Positions 53,653-63,108 are shown, numbered from the stretch's first letter. The stretch: 64,000 nt of DNA from Gimesia sp. (GCF_040219335.1 NZ_JAVJSQ010000019.1:372001-436000), one strand, 5' to 3'. The notes: generated from the sequence alone by a model not told the origin. Program-made: numbers and translations.

Positions 53653-55490
53653 GGTGTCAATTTTACGATTAAACGATTTCCGGTGTCAGCCACGAATACC
53701 TGATCTTTTGAATTTACTGTCAGTCCCCAGGGAGTCAGGAATTCTCCCTGTTGCATCCCCGTTTTCCCAAACCGCCCCAGGATGTTTCCCTGCAGGTCTG
53801 TTTTGGTAATGCGTCCCGATCCGTATTCCACGATATACAATTCACTGGTCTTGCGGTCGATGGCGATGTCATAGGGGTAATAGAGGGGAATTCCCCCGGT
53901 TTTTGCTCCCAGAATTTCCAGAAACTCACCTTCATCTGAGAAAATCTGAATCCGGTTATTGATTGCATCCGAGACATAAATTTTGTGATCATGCCAGACC
54001 ATTCCCGCCGGGCGCTGAAATTCCCCCGGTCCGGTCCCCACCTTGCCGAATTCGAGCAGATACTCGCCCGTTTCCGAGAACTTCTGAACGCGATCGTGAT
54101 TCCCATATTCGCAGACGTAGATGTCTCCCTCCGGATCCTGCACCACAGACACCGGGTAGATAAACTGGGAAGGACCTTCACCATACTCGCCCAGCATGCG
54201 GAGCACATTTCCCTCTTTGTCAAAGAAGACGACGCGATGATAGTGGGTATCCGCAACCGCGATCTCGCCATTTCTGAGCAGACAGACCCCTTCCGGCTTG
54301 CCGATCTCAAAATCAGGCATCTCCCACTGTTTGATCAATTCATCTTTCGCATCATAAACCAGGACCCGTCCTGCGTTATCCAGGACGTAGAGTTCATCGT
54401 CAGGCCCCACATTCAGACTGCGCGGCGCGGGTACCTTGATGCCTTCCGCGGGAACCGGCCACTGAGAGATGTCGGAAAAGGATAACTCTGGCGCATCCCC
54501 TGTAATACAGCCTCCGCACAAGAGCAGACAGCAGAAAAGAATCAGCAGGCGAATGGAAATTCGCTGTCCCGCTTCCAGGGCTGCTCGCGCGGGTCGATGA
54601 TAAAAAGTATGTGCTGCACCGGTTTCCCGGTTCATGGTGCGGACTTCTTCCATGGTACCGAGAAAGTGAGTCTGTTTGATTTCGAACGGACCGGCTGGGT
54701 CAGTGATCAATTCCACCTGTTCGGGACGGGCCAACATGGGTAAAACGGAGGTATCCCCGGACGAATCGATTTCATTCACGGGCCCCAGAAATGAAGCCGC
54801 CTTCACCGAGGGGGGCGAACGATAAAGTTCATTGACTGGACCATGATAGACAACCTGCCCCTGATCCAGGCAGATGACCTGTTGTGCTTCGCGCAGGACC
54901 AGTTCGGGAGAATGTGTGGAAAATACAAGTGAAATACCGTGGGAGAGACAGTACGCGCGAATGAAATCCCAGTACTGGGGCCAGTGTGCCTGATCGACGT
55001 GGACCAGTGGTTCATCCATCACCAGGACTTTCGCCTGACTGGCCAGGGCCCGGACTACCGAAAGCCGGGACGCTTCTCCCTGGGACAACTGTCCGGGGTA
55101 TTTATGACTCACTTCGGTTAACCCGAAGGCGGCAAGCAGTTCATCGACGTGTGCCTGTTGCTGATCTGGGTCCGGGCTGACCAGCAGACAATGCTCGCGG
55201 ACCGTATACTGGGGCCAGAGTCCCATACTGTGGGGCACCCAGAACAGGTCGAGGGTTGCGGTTTCCGAGTGTGTCTGGTTGCGTTGAATGTCTCCCCGAT
55301 CGGGCCGTTCAAAGCCAACCAGCAGGTTTAACAGAGATGTCTTGCCTGCACCGGAATACCCCATGATGGCGGTCACCCCGGCTGGAATTTCCAGGTCGAT
55401 GCCCTCCAGGCGTACGCCCCCCTGCCAGGACAGGCTGACTTCGCTCAGTCGCCAGAGAAGTGTTTCAGATTGGGGAGCCGTTACAACCAT
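53649..55490 (-). CDS. ABC ATPase fused to an NHL-propeller lipoprotein-like domain
   Basis: A 613-residue chimera in one open frame. Residues 1-235 form an ABC ATPase of the Fe/anion importer type: Walker A GYSGAGKT (44-51), signature LSQGE (135-139), Walker B VLVMDEP (155-161). Residues about 240-315 are a TOBE-like stretch ending ALEAGQRISIRL. It runs straight into a hydrophobic segment LLILFCCLLLCGGC whose end looks like a lipobox (Cys328). Residues 335-613 hold NHL-type propeller blades (ELYVLDNAGRVLVYD, PEGVCLLRNGEIAVADTHYHRVVFFD, GDIYVCEYGNHDRVQKF and so on). A Met at residue 286 (position 54635, with GGAAGAAG nearby) could start a separate lipoprotein. The chain may therefore be a membrane-spanning fusion, or a gene with an internal start. 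Confidence 0.85.
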   Translation of the reverse strand: MVVTAPQSETLLWRLSEVSLSWQGGVRLEGIDLEIPAGVTAIMGYSGAGKTSLLNLLVGFERPDRGDIQRNQTHSETATLDLFWVPHSMGLWPQYTVREHCLLVSPDPDQQQAHVDELLAAFGLTEVSHKYPGQLSQGEASRLSVVRALASQAKVLVMDEPLVHVDQAHWPQYWDFIRAYCLSHGISLVFSTHSPELVLREAQQVICLDQGQVVYHGPVNELYRSPPSVKAASFLGPVNEIDSSGDTSVLPMLARPEQVELITDPAGPFEIKQTHFLGTMEEVRTMNRETGAAHTFYHRPARAALEAGQRISIRLLILFCCLLLCGGCITGDAPELSFSDISQWPVPAEGIKVPAPRSLNVGPDDELYVLDNAGRVLVYDAKDELIKQWEMPDFEIGKPEGVCLLRNGEIAVADTHYHRVVFFDKEGNVLRMLGEYGEGPSQFIYPVSVVQDPEGDIYVCEYGNHDRVQKFSETGEYLLEFGKVGTGPGEFQRPAGMVWHDHKIYVSDAINNRIQIFSDEGEFLEILGAKTGGIPLYYPYDIAIDRKTSELYIVEYGSGRITKTDLQGNILGRFGKTGMQQGEFLTPWGLTVNSKDQVFVADTGNRLIVKLTP

Positions 55491-55508
55491 GGTTGAACTT
55501 TTTTACTT

Positions 55509-56963
55509 TCAGGCAGGCACTCGATAGCTGGCGATCCAGAATCGTTTCACAATGGGAACAAGTGCCAGACAGAGACAGACCGGCACCAGAAAACAGAAAA
55601 AGGTGATCGCGGACAACATTGCGTTCTGTCCATAATGCATGAGTCCGTATAAACGAACAGCTGACGTCATCGTGCTGCCGGGAGCGAGAATCGAGCTGAT
55701 CGTGACGTCCCAGTAAGCCCAGAAAGCCAGCAGGACCACGGCCCAGAATTGCATTCTTCCCGAGACGGCCCAGAGCAATTCGCCCCCCTGCCCGGCTTGA
55801 GAGGGCCGCGGGGACTGACGAAGTAACTGTGCCAGAAACAGTCCGGCATGCTGTTCTCGTTTGAGGAGCATCAGCCGCAGGAACAGGGCGCGGGGAAACA
55901 GAAACAACACAAACCCGAGCAGCACCGGAATCGGAGTACCATACATGACTGAGCCGGCGCGGGTGAGAAACAGGGATGCCAGCCCAAGCGCGAGGATCAG
56001 CGCACCACACAAACCAGGTAGACAGCACAAGAGGCCCATCAGTCGGGTGAATACGGTGGAATCCTGTTTTAAAAAGAATGAGGCCAGTCCCCAGGCGGCA
56101 ATACCGGTTGTCGCTGCGTAGGCCAGCGCCCAGGCGCACTCCTGTAAAATGCTGATGAGTTGATACTGATTCTGGAGCAGATTCAGCAGTGATTTTAAAC
56201 TCCCACCACTGATTAAGAGAAAGGGAACCAGCACGACCAGGGCAAAAGCGGCCCCCAGGTAACACCAGTCCCAGAGCTTCGCTTTCTGAAGAGTGGGAGC
56301 TGGCGTTTCAGTCGCTTCCACTTTTCTGGTCTCTCTCTGAAACCGCTGCAACAGGCTGAAGACCCCCAGCAGGATGACGACTTCAATCGCGAGAGGCCCC
56401 AGCAGAAAAGAGAGTGTTTCCTGCACGGGAACGCCGCCCGCCTGCGCATCAAAGATCCAGACGGTCCAGGAATCGCGGTACATCAGCGAGGCCATTTCAA
56501 ATTCCTGAAAGCTCAACAGAAATAACAGCGTCCAGACAGGGATCGACAATCGCAGGGAATTCCAGAGAAAAAAACTGGCCCGGGTTTTCAGGCTGGCCAG
56601 TCGCGAACCCGGCGTCCGAAAGACGCGTCGGATGAAATCCGCTTCGGGAGAGATTAACGCTCCCCCTGCCATACTGAAACAGAGTATGCCCACAGGGACC
56701 ACTTTCATTAAAACCAGAGTTGAGTATGTCAGTTCGAGCAGGGCAGGATACTGCACGAATCTGACAGAAATCAGAGACCAGGCATATCCCACCAGGAGTT
56801 CAGGAACAAATAACGGTGATAAAATCAGAATTAACAGGAACCAGGCACGAGATTCAAACGCTTTCCGTGTCGGCGGGGTCAACCGCCGGGCTAAAAAGAC
56901 TCCGATGAATGAAATACATAAACTGCGCAACACGGTCACGCCACAGGCAGTGGCCAGGCTCAT
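55509..56963 (-). CDS. Double ABC permease of Fe/anion importer type
   Basis: A 484-residue membrane protein with about 12 helices, the two halves of which are each ABC permease-like, as in FbpB/ThiP. It lies between the binding protein (ATGA overlap) and the ATPase fusion (18-base gap), as expected for a FbpABC-type importer. Hydrophobic runs include SLCISFIGVFLARRL, ILILSPLFVPELLVGYAWSLI, and FLLSFQEFEMASLMY, where the first EAA-type loop is seen. Substrate cannot be read; Fe(III), thiamine or another small oxyanion are possible. Confidence 0.82.
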   Translation of the reverse strand: MSLATACGVTVLRSLCISFIGVFLARRLTPPTRKAFESRAWFLLILILSPLFVPELLVGYAWSLISVRFVQYPALLELTYSTLVLMKVVPVGILCFSMAGGALISPEADFIRRVFRTPGSRLASLKTRASFFLWNSLRLSIPVWTLLFLLSFQEFEMASLMYRDSWTVWIFDAQAGGVPVQETLSFLLGPLAIEVVILLGVFSLLQRFQRETRKVEATETPAPTLQKAKLWDWCYLGAAFALVVLVPFLLISGGSLKSLLNLLQNQYQLISILQECAWALAYAATTGIAAWGLASFFLKQDSTVFTRLMGLLCCLPGLCGALILALGLASLFLTRAGSVMYGTPIPVLLGFVLFLFPRALFLRLMLLKREQHAGLFLAQLLRQSPRPSQAGQGGELLWAVSGRMQFWAVVLLAFWAYWDVTISSILAPGSTMTSAVRLYGLMHYGQNAMLSAITFFCFLVPVCLCLALVPIVKRFWIASYRVPA

Positions 56964-58003
56964 TTCAAGTACTCCGTTTTGAGCCAGTCCAGCGTCTGCT
57001 CTCTTTGTTTGACCAGATTCGTCAGGGGATATGCTTTTTCGATCTCAGACCGATACTGTTTTACTTCTTCTGGAACCTGCTCCCAGTCGACCGGCCCCAG
57101 GGGAATCTGGCGTGACTGCGAGCGGGCCAGTTCCAGTTCAGCCCGCTCCGAGAGCAGAAAATCGACCAGTTTCTCGGCCTGCTCCCGCTTTTGAGTTCCT
57201 TTAATGATCGCCACGCTGTTGGGAATCAGAATGACTTTGTCCTCGATCGTCACGGGGACGGCAGCTACCGGCTGTTGCTCATCGACGGCGACAAAATAGT
57301 CATCCGTGTCTGTATAGCCCAGTACGCAGGCACCGCCGGCGACAAGGTTCTTGACTTGAGAATTTCCGGTCGTGACCTGAATCCCCCGTTTGAGTTGTTC
57401 CGCATACCAGGCTTTGAGTTGATCCAGTCCCCAGACATCACAGAGGATGGTGAAATGAGTGAGCGTCGTCCCGTACAGGGGTTTGGCAATCGCGACCTGG
57501 TCCAACGGCCCGGCCAGAACCTTCTCGATGGCGGCGGAATCCGCCTGCAGCTGATTCGTATTGGTAATAAAAACCCGCAAACGGGCTGCGAAACCGGTCC
57601 AGCAACCTTCCGGATCTTTGAATGACTCAGGGATTCGTTCGTATCCGGAGCCTTTATAGCTTTCCAGCAGTCCACGGGATTTCAGATCCGCGGTGCCCAG
57701 GGTCTGATTATTCCAGAAGACATCGCACTGGGGATGCTCCTGTTCCCGTATGATCAGATTCGTCAGGCCGAGAGATTTAGTCGCTTCGGTATCGAACCGG
57801 GGTTCGACGGCAATTCCCGTCTCCGCCATGAATTCGTTGAGTATTTTTTCCGAAAAGATAGAGTCATGTGCGCAGTACACAACCAATGGATCTGCCTGCT
57901 TCTGAACATAGAAGACGACTCCAATTCCCAACAGGGCAAGCAGCAGGATGATAATTAAGGTAAGCCAGCCGGGAGCACCCTGGGGCCTGATTTGTTCATT
58001 CAT
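56960..58003 (-). CDS. Membrane-anchored Fe/anion-type substrate-binding protein
   Basis: A 347-residue binding protein of the FbpA/AfuA-like family: DPLVVYCAHDSIFSEKILNEFMAETGIAVEPRFD (38-71) and DVFWNNQTLGTADLKSRGLLESYK. It has an N-terminal hydrophobic segment (13-32) without a lipobox or clear cleavage site, so it looks permanently membrane-anchored rather than a free periplasmic protein. The Tyr pair of classic Fe-binding FbpA cannot be assigned by eye, so an iron substrate is only one option. The downstream permease starts by ATGA overlap. The upstream coiled-coil gene likewise ends at its start. Confidence 0.82.
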   Translation of the reverse strand: MNEQIRPQGAPGWLTLIIILLLALLGIGVVFYVQKQADPLVVYCAHDSIFSEKILNEFMAETGIAVEPRFDTEATKSLGLTNLIIREQEHPQCDVFWNNQTLGTADLKSRGLLESYKGSGYERIPESFKDPEGCWTGFAARLRVFITNTNQLQADSAAIEKVLAGPLDQVAIAKPLYGTTLTHFTILCDVWGLDQLKAWYAEQLKRGIQVTTGNSQVKNLVAGGACVLGYTDTDDYFVAVDEQQPVAAVPVTIEDKVILIPNSVAIIKGTQKREQAEKLVDFLLSERAELELARSQSRQIPLGPVDWEQVPEEVKQYRSEIEKAYPLTNLVKQREQTLDWLKTEYLK

Positions 58004-59625
58004 TTCTGAGGTGTATTCTCGTCAGTTTTTTTCTCGAGTGAGTTGAAATACTTCTTGATTCCGTCGTGATACCCGGGCGGGATCTGCTCCTGCATGATGG
58101 CTTCGCTCATGCCCTGCTTGAGATCCGTGACCAGCTTGTTGTAGTTCTTCTTAGCTTCGCCACTGTCGCTGAGCCCCTTGGATTTGAAGGAAAGCAGGAC
58201 CTTACCAGCGGTGATGGCCGACTTGGACTTTTCGGTTTTAAAACCTTTATCACCCGTGTCGTCTTCATCGACCTTGCCTCCTCCGCCCTGTCCCTCATTG
58301 CCGGTCCCTTCACCGGGCATTTCTCCCCCCATCATTTCTGCATAGAGTTCTTCGTAGTCTTCGAGGGTCATGCAGTTTTCGCAGGCTTCACCGTCGAGGC
58401 CTGATTTGTCGTTTGCCTTTTTAGCCATCTGTAGAACTTTGAGCGCTTCTTCCAGCTTTTTCATGTCTTTGGCCGACTGCGCCACTTCTTTGAGTTCCAT
58501 TTTTGCCAGGTCCATGGACTCCATGGCTTCTTTGAAAGCCTCTTCGGGAGAAAGCCCCTTGGACTGCGCCATCTGCATCTGTTTCATGGCTCGCTTCAGC
58601 GCTGCAGCCATCGGCTTGGAAGAAGTCTGTTCCCGGGCGAATGACTCCATCTCTTTGAGTTTCTTCTGGATTTCATTCTGCAGTTTTTCCCGTTTGACCG
58701 GGTCTTTTTCTTTCATCAGCCGTTGCAGCTGATCTTTCAATTCATCCATCTCTTTGGTGAGTGACTGGGTCGAACCTTCCTGCAGCTCCTTAGACCACTT
58801 CTTCATGCCGTCGTCTTTCGACATGCCACCAAATTTCTGGGCCTGGTCTGCCTTCATCATCATGCTTTTCATATTCTCTTCGGCGCGCTGCCGCCACTTG
58901 CCTCCCAGGGACTTCTGGTGACCAGCCAGGGTCTTGGCATTTTCCTGTTTTTTGCCGGGGGTCATCTTGCGAAAGTCCGATTTCAGATTCTCTACCGCCA
59001 GTTTGACATCTTTAGACTCTTCGTCGCCTGCACCGTTATCTTTGTTCTTCAACTCAGCCATGCGGGCCTTTGTTGCTTTTTTCTCTTTCTGGAACTCCTT
59101 GACCTTTTCCTGTTCAATTTCCGCGGCCTGGACTTCACCGAAGGGGTCAAGTTGCGGCGCGTATTGCAGTGTCAGAAACAGAACCAGCGAGGAGGCACAG
59201 ACCCAGCCCACCCGTTTCGCCCAGGCAAATTCCACAACCTGGAATGGTTTGATTTTCTGTGCCTGCTTTTCTGCGTCTTGCGCGACCAGGGGCTTATAAT
59301 TGCCGACAGCCTGTTCCAGCATCGTCACCGTCAGAAACAGATCCTTGGTTCCCTGTCGCTGATCGATCAGGCGGGCTGCCTGTTCGCGATCGGGCCGGCG
59401 AAACAGAATCGCTGACAGCACCAGCGTACCGATGGCGACACTGCTGATGGACTCCAGTGGGAACCAGCCGGTCCAGTAGCCCGTCAACCGGCTGAAGAGC
59501 ATCAGCGCCAGGTACAAGGATGCAGAGATTACAAATGACACAAAGAGAGCACGCCCCCAGACCGCCAGAGCCAGGCGGCGTTCTACGCGTTCGATCAGTC
59601 GATTTGATTTTGTCATTTGTTCCAT
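58000..59625 (-). CDS. Coiled-coil membrane protein, unknown function
   Basis: A 541-residue protein. Two N-terminal helices (about residues 24-44 and 56-75), a third at about 137-155, then a long Lys/Glu/Met-rich coiled coil (about 175-410; for example QEGSTQSLTKEMDELKDQLQRLMKEKDPVKREKLQNEIQKKLKEME). After CENCMTLEDYEELYAEMMGGEMPG there is a Gly-rich linker and a C-terminal helical region with LSDSGEAKKNYNKLVTDLKQGMSEAIMQEQIPPGYHDGIKKYFNSLEKK. The layout resembles DUF4175-like proteins; the family is not certain. AAGGAG is 7 bases before the ATG. It may act as a scaffold or tether for the importer and VWA module encoded after it. Confidence 0.78.
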   Translation of the reverse strand: MEQMTKSNRLIERVERRLALAVWGRALFVSFVISASLYLALMLFSRLTGYWTGWFPLESISSVAIGTLVLSAILFRRPDREQAARLIDQRQGTKDLFLTVTMLEQAVGNYKPLVAQDAEKQAQKIKPFQVVEFAWAKRVGWVCASSLVLFLTLQYAPQLDPFGEVQAAEIEQEKVKEFQKEKKATKARMAELKNKDNGAGDEESKDVKLAVENLKSDFRKMTPGKKQENAKTLAGHQKSLGGKWRQRAEENMKSMMMKADQAQKFGGMSKDDGMKKWSKELQEGSTQSLTKEMDELKDQLQRLMKEKDPVKREKLQNEIQKKLKEMESFAREQTSSKPMAAALKRAMKQMQMAQSKGLSPEEAFKEAMESMDLAKMELKEVAQSAKDMKKLEEALKVLQMAKKANDKSGLDGEACENCMTLEDYEELYAEMMGGEMPGEGTGNEGQGGGGKVDEDDTGDKGFKTEKSKSAITAGKVLLSFKSKGLSDSGEAKKNYNKLVTDLKQGMSEAIMQEQIPPGYHDGIKKYFNSLEKKTDENTPQK

Positions 59626-59677
59626 GAGTTTTCTCCTTATTGACAGGAGTTGTTAGTCCATTGATTTGTCTGCGATA

Positions 59678-61357
59678 CTAATCCGATTTCGGGGAGAGGG
59701 CCTCCGCCTCATCGGCGCTGATCAGGTGGTCCTGATTCTGGTCCAGTCGTTTAAATGTGGCTGCATCGAACAGAAATTCCCGTTCCGAAATGTCACCATC
59801 CCGGTTACGATCCATGCGTTGAAACCAGCGCGGTCCAGAAATGGTACGTGGGATTGTACTGTTCTGGTTCATTGCCATGGAATCCATCCGTGGATCAAAC
59901 TGAAACAATTGCGGTTTCCCGAGTTCAAATGTCAGTTTGAAATGTCCTCGTAATTCTGCAGGATCCAGTGACTGGTCCCGGTTTTTATCATACTCCCGCA
60001 CTCGCTGGAGACTGTTTTTGAGTTCGCGAGGGCTCAAGCGTCGATCCAGATCGGCGTCGAGAATTTCAAACAGCGATTTGCCATCGTTGCTGACTGTCAT
60101 GACGACCTGGTTCTGTACGGAAGACGTTTTCTGAATCAGGTAGTCGGTCAGCTCTTCCCTGTGCAGCATTTCATCCTGATTCTGGTCCGCTTTCTGATAG
60201 TCGGCACCGGGGATGTTCAACTGCATGAATTCGTTTGGAGACAGATAACCATTTCTATCACTGTCGACAACGCGAAAACGAGTCTGGTAGAAACGGACAT
60301 TGTCGGCCAGCATGTGCCGCGAACTCTTGACGCGAAATTCGAGTTGCAGACTGTCGAGCCGTAACTGCAGTCGCGAACGGGACGGAGATTCAACCTCGGT
60401 GACGCGGGGTGTCTGCTGACTGACGAATTTGAGCGTGGGCCTGAATGCTTTCTGTCGGGGGAGCGCCATTTCCAGTTGCAGCTCACTTGCGGGATGATGC
60501 AGCCAGGCCGATATCTCCTCTCGATTCAAATAACCATCCGCGTCCTGATCGAAATCCTGAATCTGGGATGTCCCACTGCTGGTGGAACTGAAACAGGCCA
60601 GAGCCAGGGCATCCTGCTGGGGATTGGCGTGTTCAACATATTTTTTCAACAGTTCGTCAACCGCCTGGCGAATCGAGCGATCGTTGTCCAACTGCCGGAA
60701 GGGGGTCTCGGTTTCTCCCTGACCTCCTCCAACCACGGTTTGAGTCTGATTCGCATTAAACGGGCGAAGTTCCGCCAGATTCAGCACTTCATCTTCATCA
60801 CGATCAAACTGTGTCAACGCGCGGGAGCTGGCTTCGAATTCCGCATCGCTCACGGAACCATCGCCGTTGTAATCCAGTTTGCGAAAGAGTTCGATCACCT
60901 GGGACGATCTTGTAGGAGCCCCCGCGATGCGAAACGCAGAACCCTGGGCCCGGTGAATATAAGTCGCAAATTCACCGATGCTCAACTTCTGGTCCCGGGG
61001 CGCTACATCCAGTAAATGCAGCCGCTCTGCCGGGCTCCCCTGATCAAACAGGCGGATACCGAATGCCGGGACGTTTTCCATCTCGGTCTGATCAATGAAC
61101 TGATCCTCGTTACGGTCCAGCGAGGTAAACAGGCGTTGGATGTAATCAGTCGTCGTCGCGCAGAAATCAGCTTCATCAACCTGAATGTTGACTGCAATCA
61201 CGACGGGGGCAGAAGGTGCCAAAAGTAGTATTCGCTGGGCCGTCGCTGCCTGCGGCGCGGAATCCTGAACTTCTCCTGCCAAACTGATGCGCAACGGGAC
61301 CAGTCCCAGCAGAGCTGCGGTCAGGTAGCAACAGATTGTCCTGGCGGCTGCGGTCAT
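59678..61357 (-). CDS. Secreted protein with many EF-hand loops
   Basis: A 559-residue exported protein. A signal peptide (ICCYLTAALLGLVPL, then SLA) is followed by about ten EF-hand-like loops in groups: SLDRNEDQFIDQTEM, KLDYNGDGSVSDAEF, FDRDEDEVLNLAEL, FDQDADGYLNREEI, VDSDRNGYLSPNEF, ADQNQDEMLHREEL, LDADLDRRLSPREL, YDKNRDQSLDPAEL, MDRNRDGDISEREF and LDQNQDHLISADEA. Most keep Asp at positions 1, 3, 5 and Glu at 12, so they should bind calcium. A beta-rich middle part (about 300-360) separates the groups. It is 3 bases downstream of the DUF1549 gene. Confidence 0.9.
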   Translation of the reverse strand: MTAAARTICCYLTAALLGLVPLRISLAGEVQDSAPQAATAQRILLLAPSAPVVIAVNIQVDEADFCATTTDYIQRLFTSLDRNEDQFIDQTEMENVPAFGIRLFDQGSPAERLHLLDVAPRDQKLSIGEFATYIHRAQGSAFRIAGAPTRSSQVIELFRKLDYNGDGSVSDAEFEASSRALTQFDRDEDEVLNLAELRPFNANQTQTVVGGGQGETETPFRQLDNDRSIRQAVDELLKKYVEHANPQQDALALACFSSTSSGTSQIQDFDQDADGYLNREEISAWLHHPASELQLEMALPRQKAFRPTLKFVSQQTPRVTEVESPSRSRLQLRLDSLQLEFRVKSSRHMLADNVRFYQTRFRVVDSDRNGYLSPNEFMQLNIPGADYQKADQNQDEMLHREELTDYLIQKTSSVQNQVVMTVSNDGKSLFEILDADLDRRLSPRELKNSLQRVREYDKNRDQSLDPAELRGHFKLTFELGKPQLFQFDPRMDSMAMNQNSTIPRTISGPRWFQRMDRNRDGDISEREFLFDAATFKRLDQNQDHLISADEAEALSPKSD

Positions 61358-61360
61358 GTG

Positions 61361-62992
61361 TTAATGATTCAATAAAAACTCGCTACTGTTTAACAGAGCC
61401 CAGAACAGATTCGCATAGGCGTCCGTCTGGTCTTCACTGGCTGTGATATACGATTTCAGTCTGTTTTGTTCGGCCGATGTGGGAGGCCGGGAAAGCGTGG
61501 ACAGATAAAAGGCTTCGATTTTCTGTTCGACCGATTGACCGGGGAAATCTACTATCGCGGTAAACACATCGGACTCTTCCAGACTGGTCGCGTTGGTGAT
61601 AAAGGTACCGTTCATCAGCGCCAGAGCCTGCAATATTGTAGCCCGGGGCTCTAGTTGGTTTTCGGCCTCCGATTGAAACAGTTCGTAAATTTCCGTCTGG
61701 GGAGAATTTGTGCCTCCTGCGACCAATCGCGGATCCGTTTCTGTCGTCTGGCGGAAGAACCCCGTGGCCTGGACCAGATTGGCAAAGATCTGTTCTGAGG
61801 TCAGGCCCCGTGTCGGCATTTTTCCATACCATTGTGCACGAGACTGACTGGGATCGGTCTGGCGACTGGTGAGCTGATAGGTCTCAGAATTCGTGATTTC
61901 GCGAATCAGATATTTCAGATCGTAATCATGTTGCTGGAAGGCACGCGCCATGGCATCCAGCAGTTCCGGATGCGAGGCGGGATTGGTCGCAGAAAAATCA
62001 TCGACCGGGTCCACGATGCCTCGACCAAAAAACAGACTCCAGATTCGATTGACCGACGCTTTGGCGAAATAGGGGTTCTGTGAAGATGTGATCCATTCCG
62101 ATAGCCGTTCTCGGGGGCCACGCTGATTCTGTTCCCAGTCGATCTCTTTTCCGTTCAGAAGACTGGCTTCGACCAGTCGATTTGTATCGGGAATTTTGAT
62201 GGCGGGTTTGCCGGTGACTTCTCTCAGGCTGAATCCGGTAATCAAATTATTCTGCTGGGACTGATCGAAATTGGCAAAGAAGGCTGCAAACTTCCAGAAC
62301 TGCTCCTGCTTCCAGGTATCGAAGGGATGATCATGGCACTGGGCACATTCAATCCGGACTCCCAGAAAGGCACGGGAAGTACTGGCAGCCAGGCTCTCTG
62401 GTTTGAGCTGCTTAGCCACATAGAAAGCCCGCGGAGTGGGTTCCATTGTCTCTGCCTGTGCTGCGTCCTGATCAAAGGACGCTCCAATGATGGCACGTGC
62501 CAGAGCAGCGTAGGAAGTGTCGTTTCTCAGTTGAGTTCGCAGCCAGGCTTCGAATTCCGGCACCTGTTGGCGTGCAAATGGATCTGTGCCAGCTTCGGGA
62601 ATCAAGATCTCCCGCCAAAGACTGGTGAAGTGGACCACGAACCCCGGACTGGCCAATAAGCGTTCAATCAACTGAGACCGTTTATCTGGAGTGGTATCTG
62701 CCAGAAACTGGCGTACTTCCGCTACCGGTGGAATTTTGCCGGACAGATCCAGGTAGACCCGCCTCATGAATTCCGCATCCGAAGCACAGGGGGCGATCTG
62801 AACGTGTTCGCGCTGGTGAGCCTGCCTGATAAACTGATCGATCTGACCGGCCAGCCGCTGTGGTTCGCTGTCGGTAGCAGACTTTTCCGCGGCCATGATA
62901 CTCGACTGCATGCAGATGAGCAGTAGTCCTGCCAGTAGCAGACTGCCCACCTGAGTACCTCGGTTGTGCTGATTTTCGCTGGCACTTAACAC
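61361..62992 (-). CDS. DUF1549/DUF1553 planctomycete protein
   Basis: A 543-residue exported protein with a GTG start (AAGGA 8 bases upstream). A signal peptide (VGSLLLAGLLLICM) is followed by DUF1549 (DAEFMRRVYLDLSGKIPPVAEVRQFLADTTPDKRSQLIERLLASPGF) with the conserved ECAQCHDHPFDTW motif, and DUF1553 (LSEWITSSQNPYFAKASVNRIWSLFFGRGIVDPVDDFSATNPASHPELLDAMARAF). The cytochrome-like domain often found in front of DUF1549 is missing, so it is a short form. These proteins are abundant in planctomycetes; their function is not established. It is first in the long operon. Confidence 0.92.
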   Translation of the reverse strand: MLSASENQHNRGTQVGSLLLAGLLLICMQSSIMAAEKSATDSEPQRLAGQIDQFIRQAHQREHVQIAPCASDAEFMRRVYLDLSGKIPPVAEVRQFLADTTPDKRSQLIERLLASPGFVVHFTSLWREILIPEAGTDPFARQQVPEFEAWLRTQLRNDTSYAALARAIIGASFDQDAAQAETMEPTPRAFYVAKQLKPESLAASTSRAFLGVRIECAQCHDHPFDTWKQEQFWKFAAFFANFDQSQQNNLITGFSLREVTGKPAIKIPDTNRLVEASLLNGKEIDWEQNQRGPRERLSEWITSSQNPYFAKASVNRIWSLFFGRGIVDPVDDFSATNPASHPELLDAMARAFQQHDYDLKYLIREITNSETYQLTSRQTDPSQSRAQWYGKMPTRGLTSEQIFANLVQATGFFRQTTETDPRLVAGGTNSPQTEIYELFQSEAENQLEPRATILQALALMNGTFITNATSLEESDVFTAIVDFPGQSVEQKIEAFYLSTLSRPPTSAEQNRLKSYITASEDQTDAYANLFWALLNSSEFLLNH

Positions 62993-63080
62993 GGGTGCAG
63001 TCCTTAATGAGAAACGGACAACGGATTCACTCAGTCTAAAAGAAATGATTGCCAGAAGTGGCCTGATTACATATAGTCAA

Positions 63081-63108
63081 TTGTACAATGAGCTTGCAGC
63101 AATACAAG
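63081..63108 (-). promoter_or_regulatory. Candidate promoter of the 17-gene operon
   Basis: On the minus strand, TTGTAT (63103-63108) and TACAAT (63081-63086) are 16 bases apart; the -10 matches at 5 of 6 positions and the -35 at 3 of 6. It lies about 89 bases upstream of the DUF1549 start codon. The -10 is inside a 10-base palindrome ATTGTACAAT (63081-63090), which could be an operator. Confidence 0.4.

Noticed and set aside
53649-55490. Frameshift or sequencing error joining two genes
   Set aside because: The frame runs without a stop through both parts and the TOBE-like end reads into the lipoprotein segment; an error cannot be excluded but nothing shows one.
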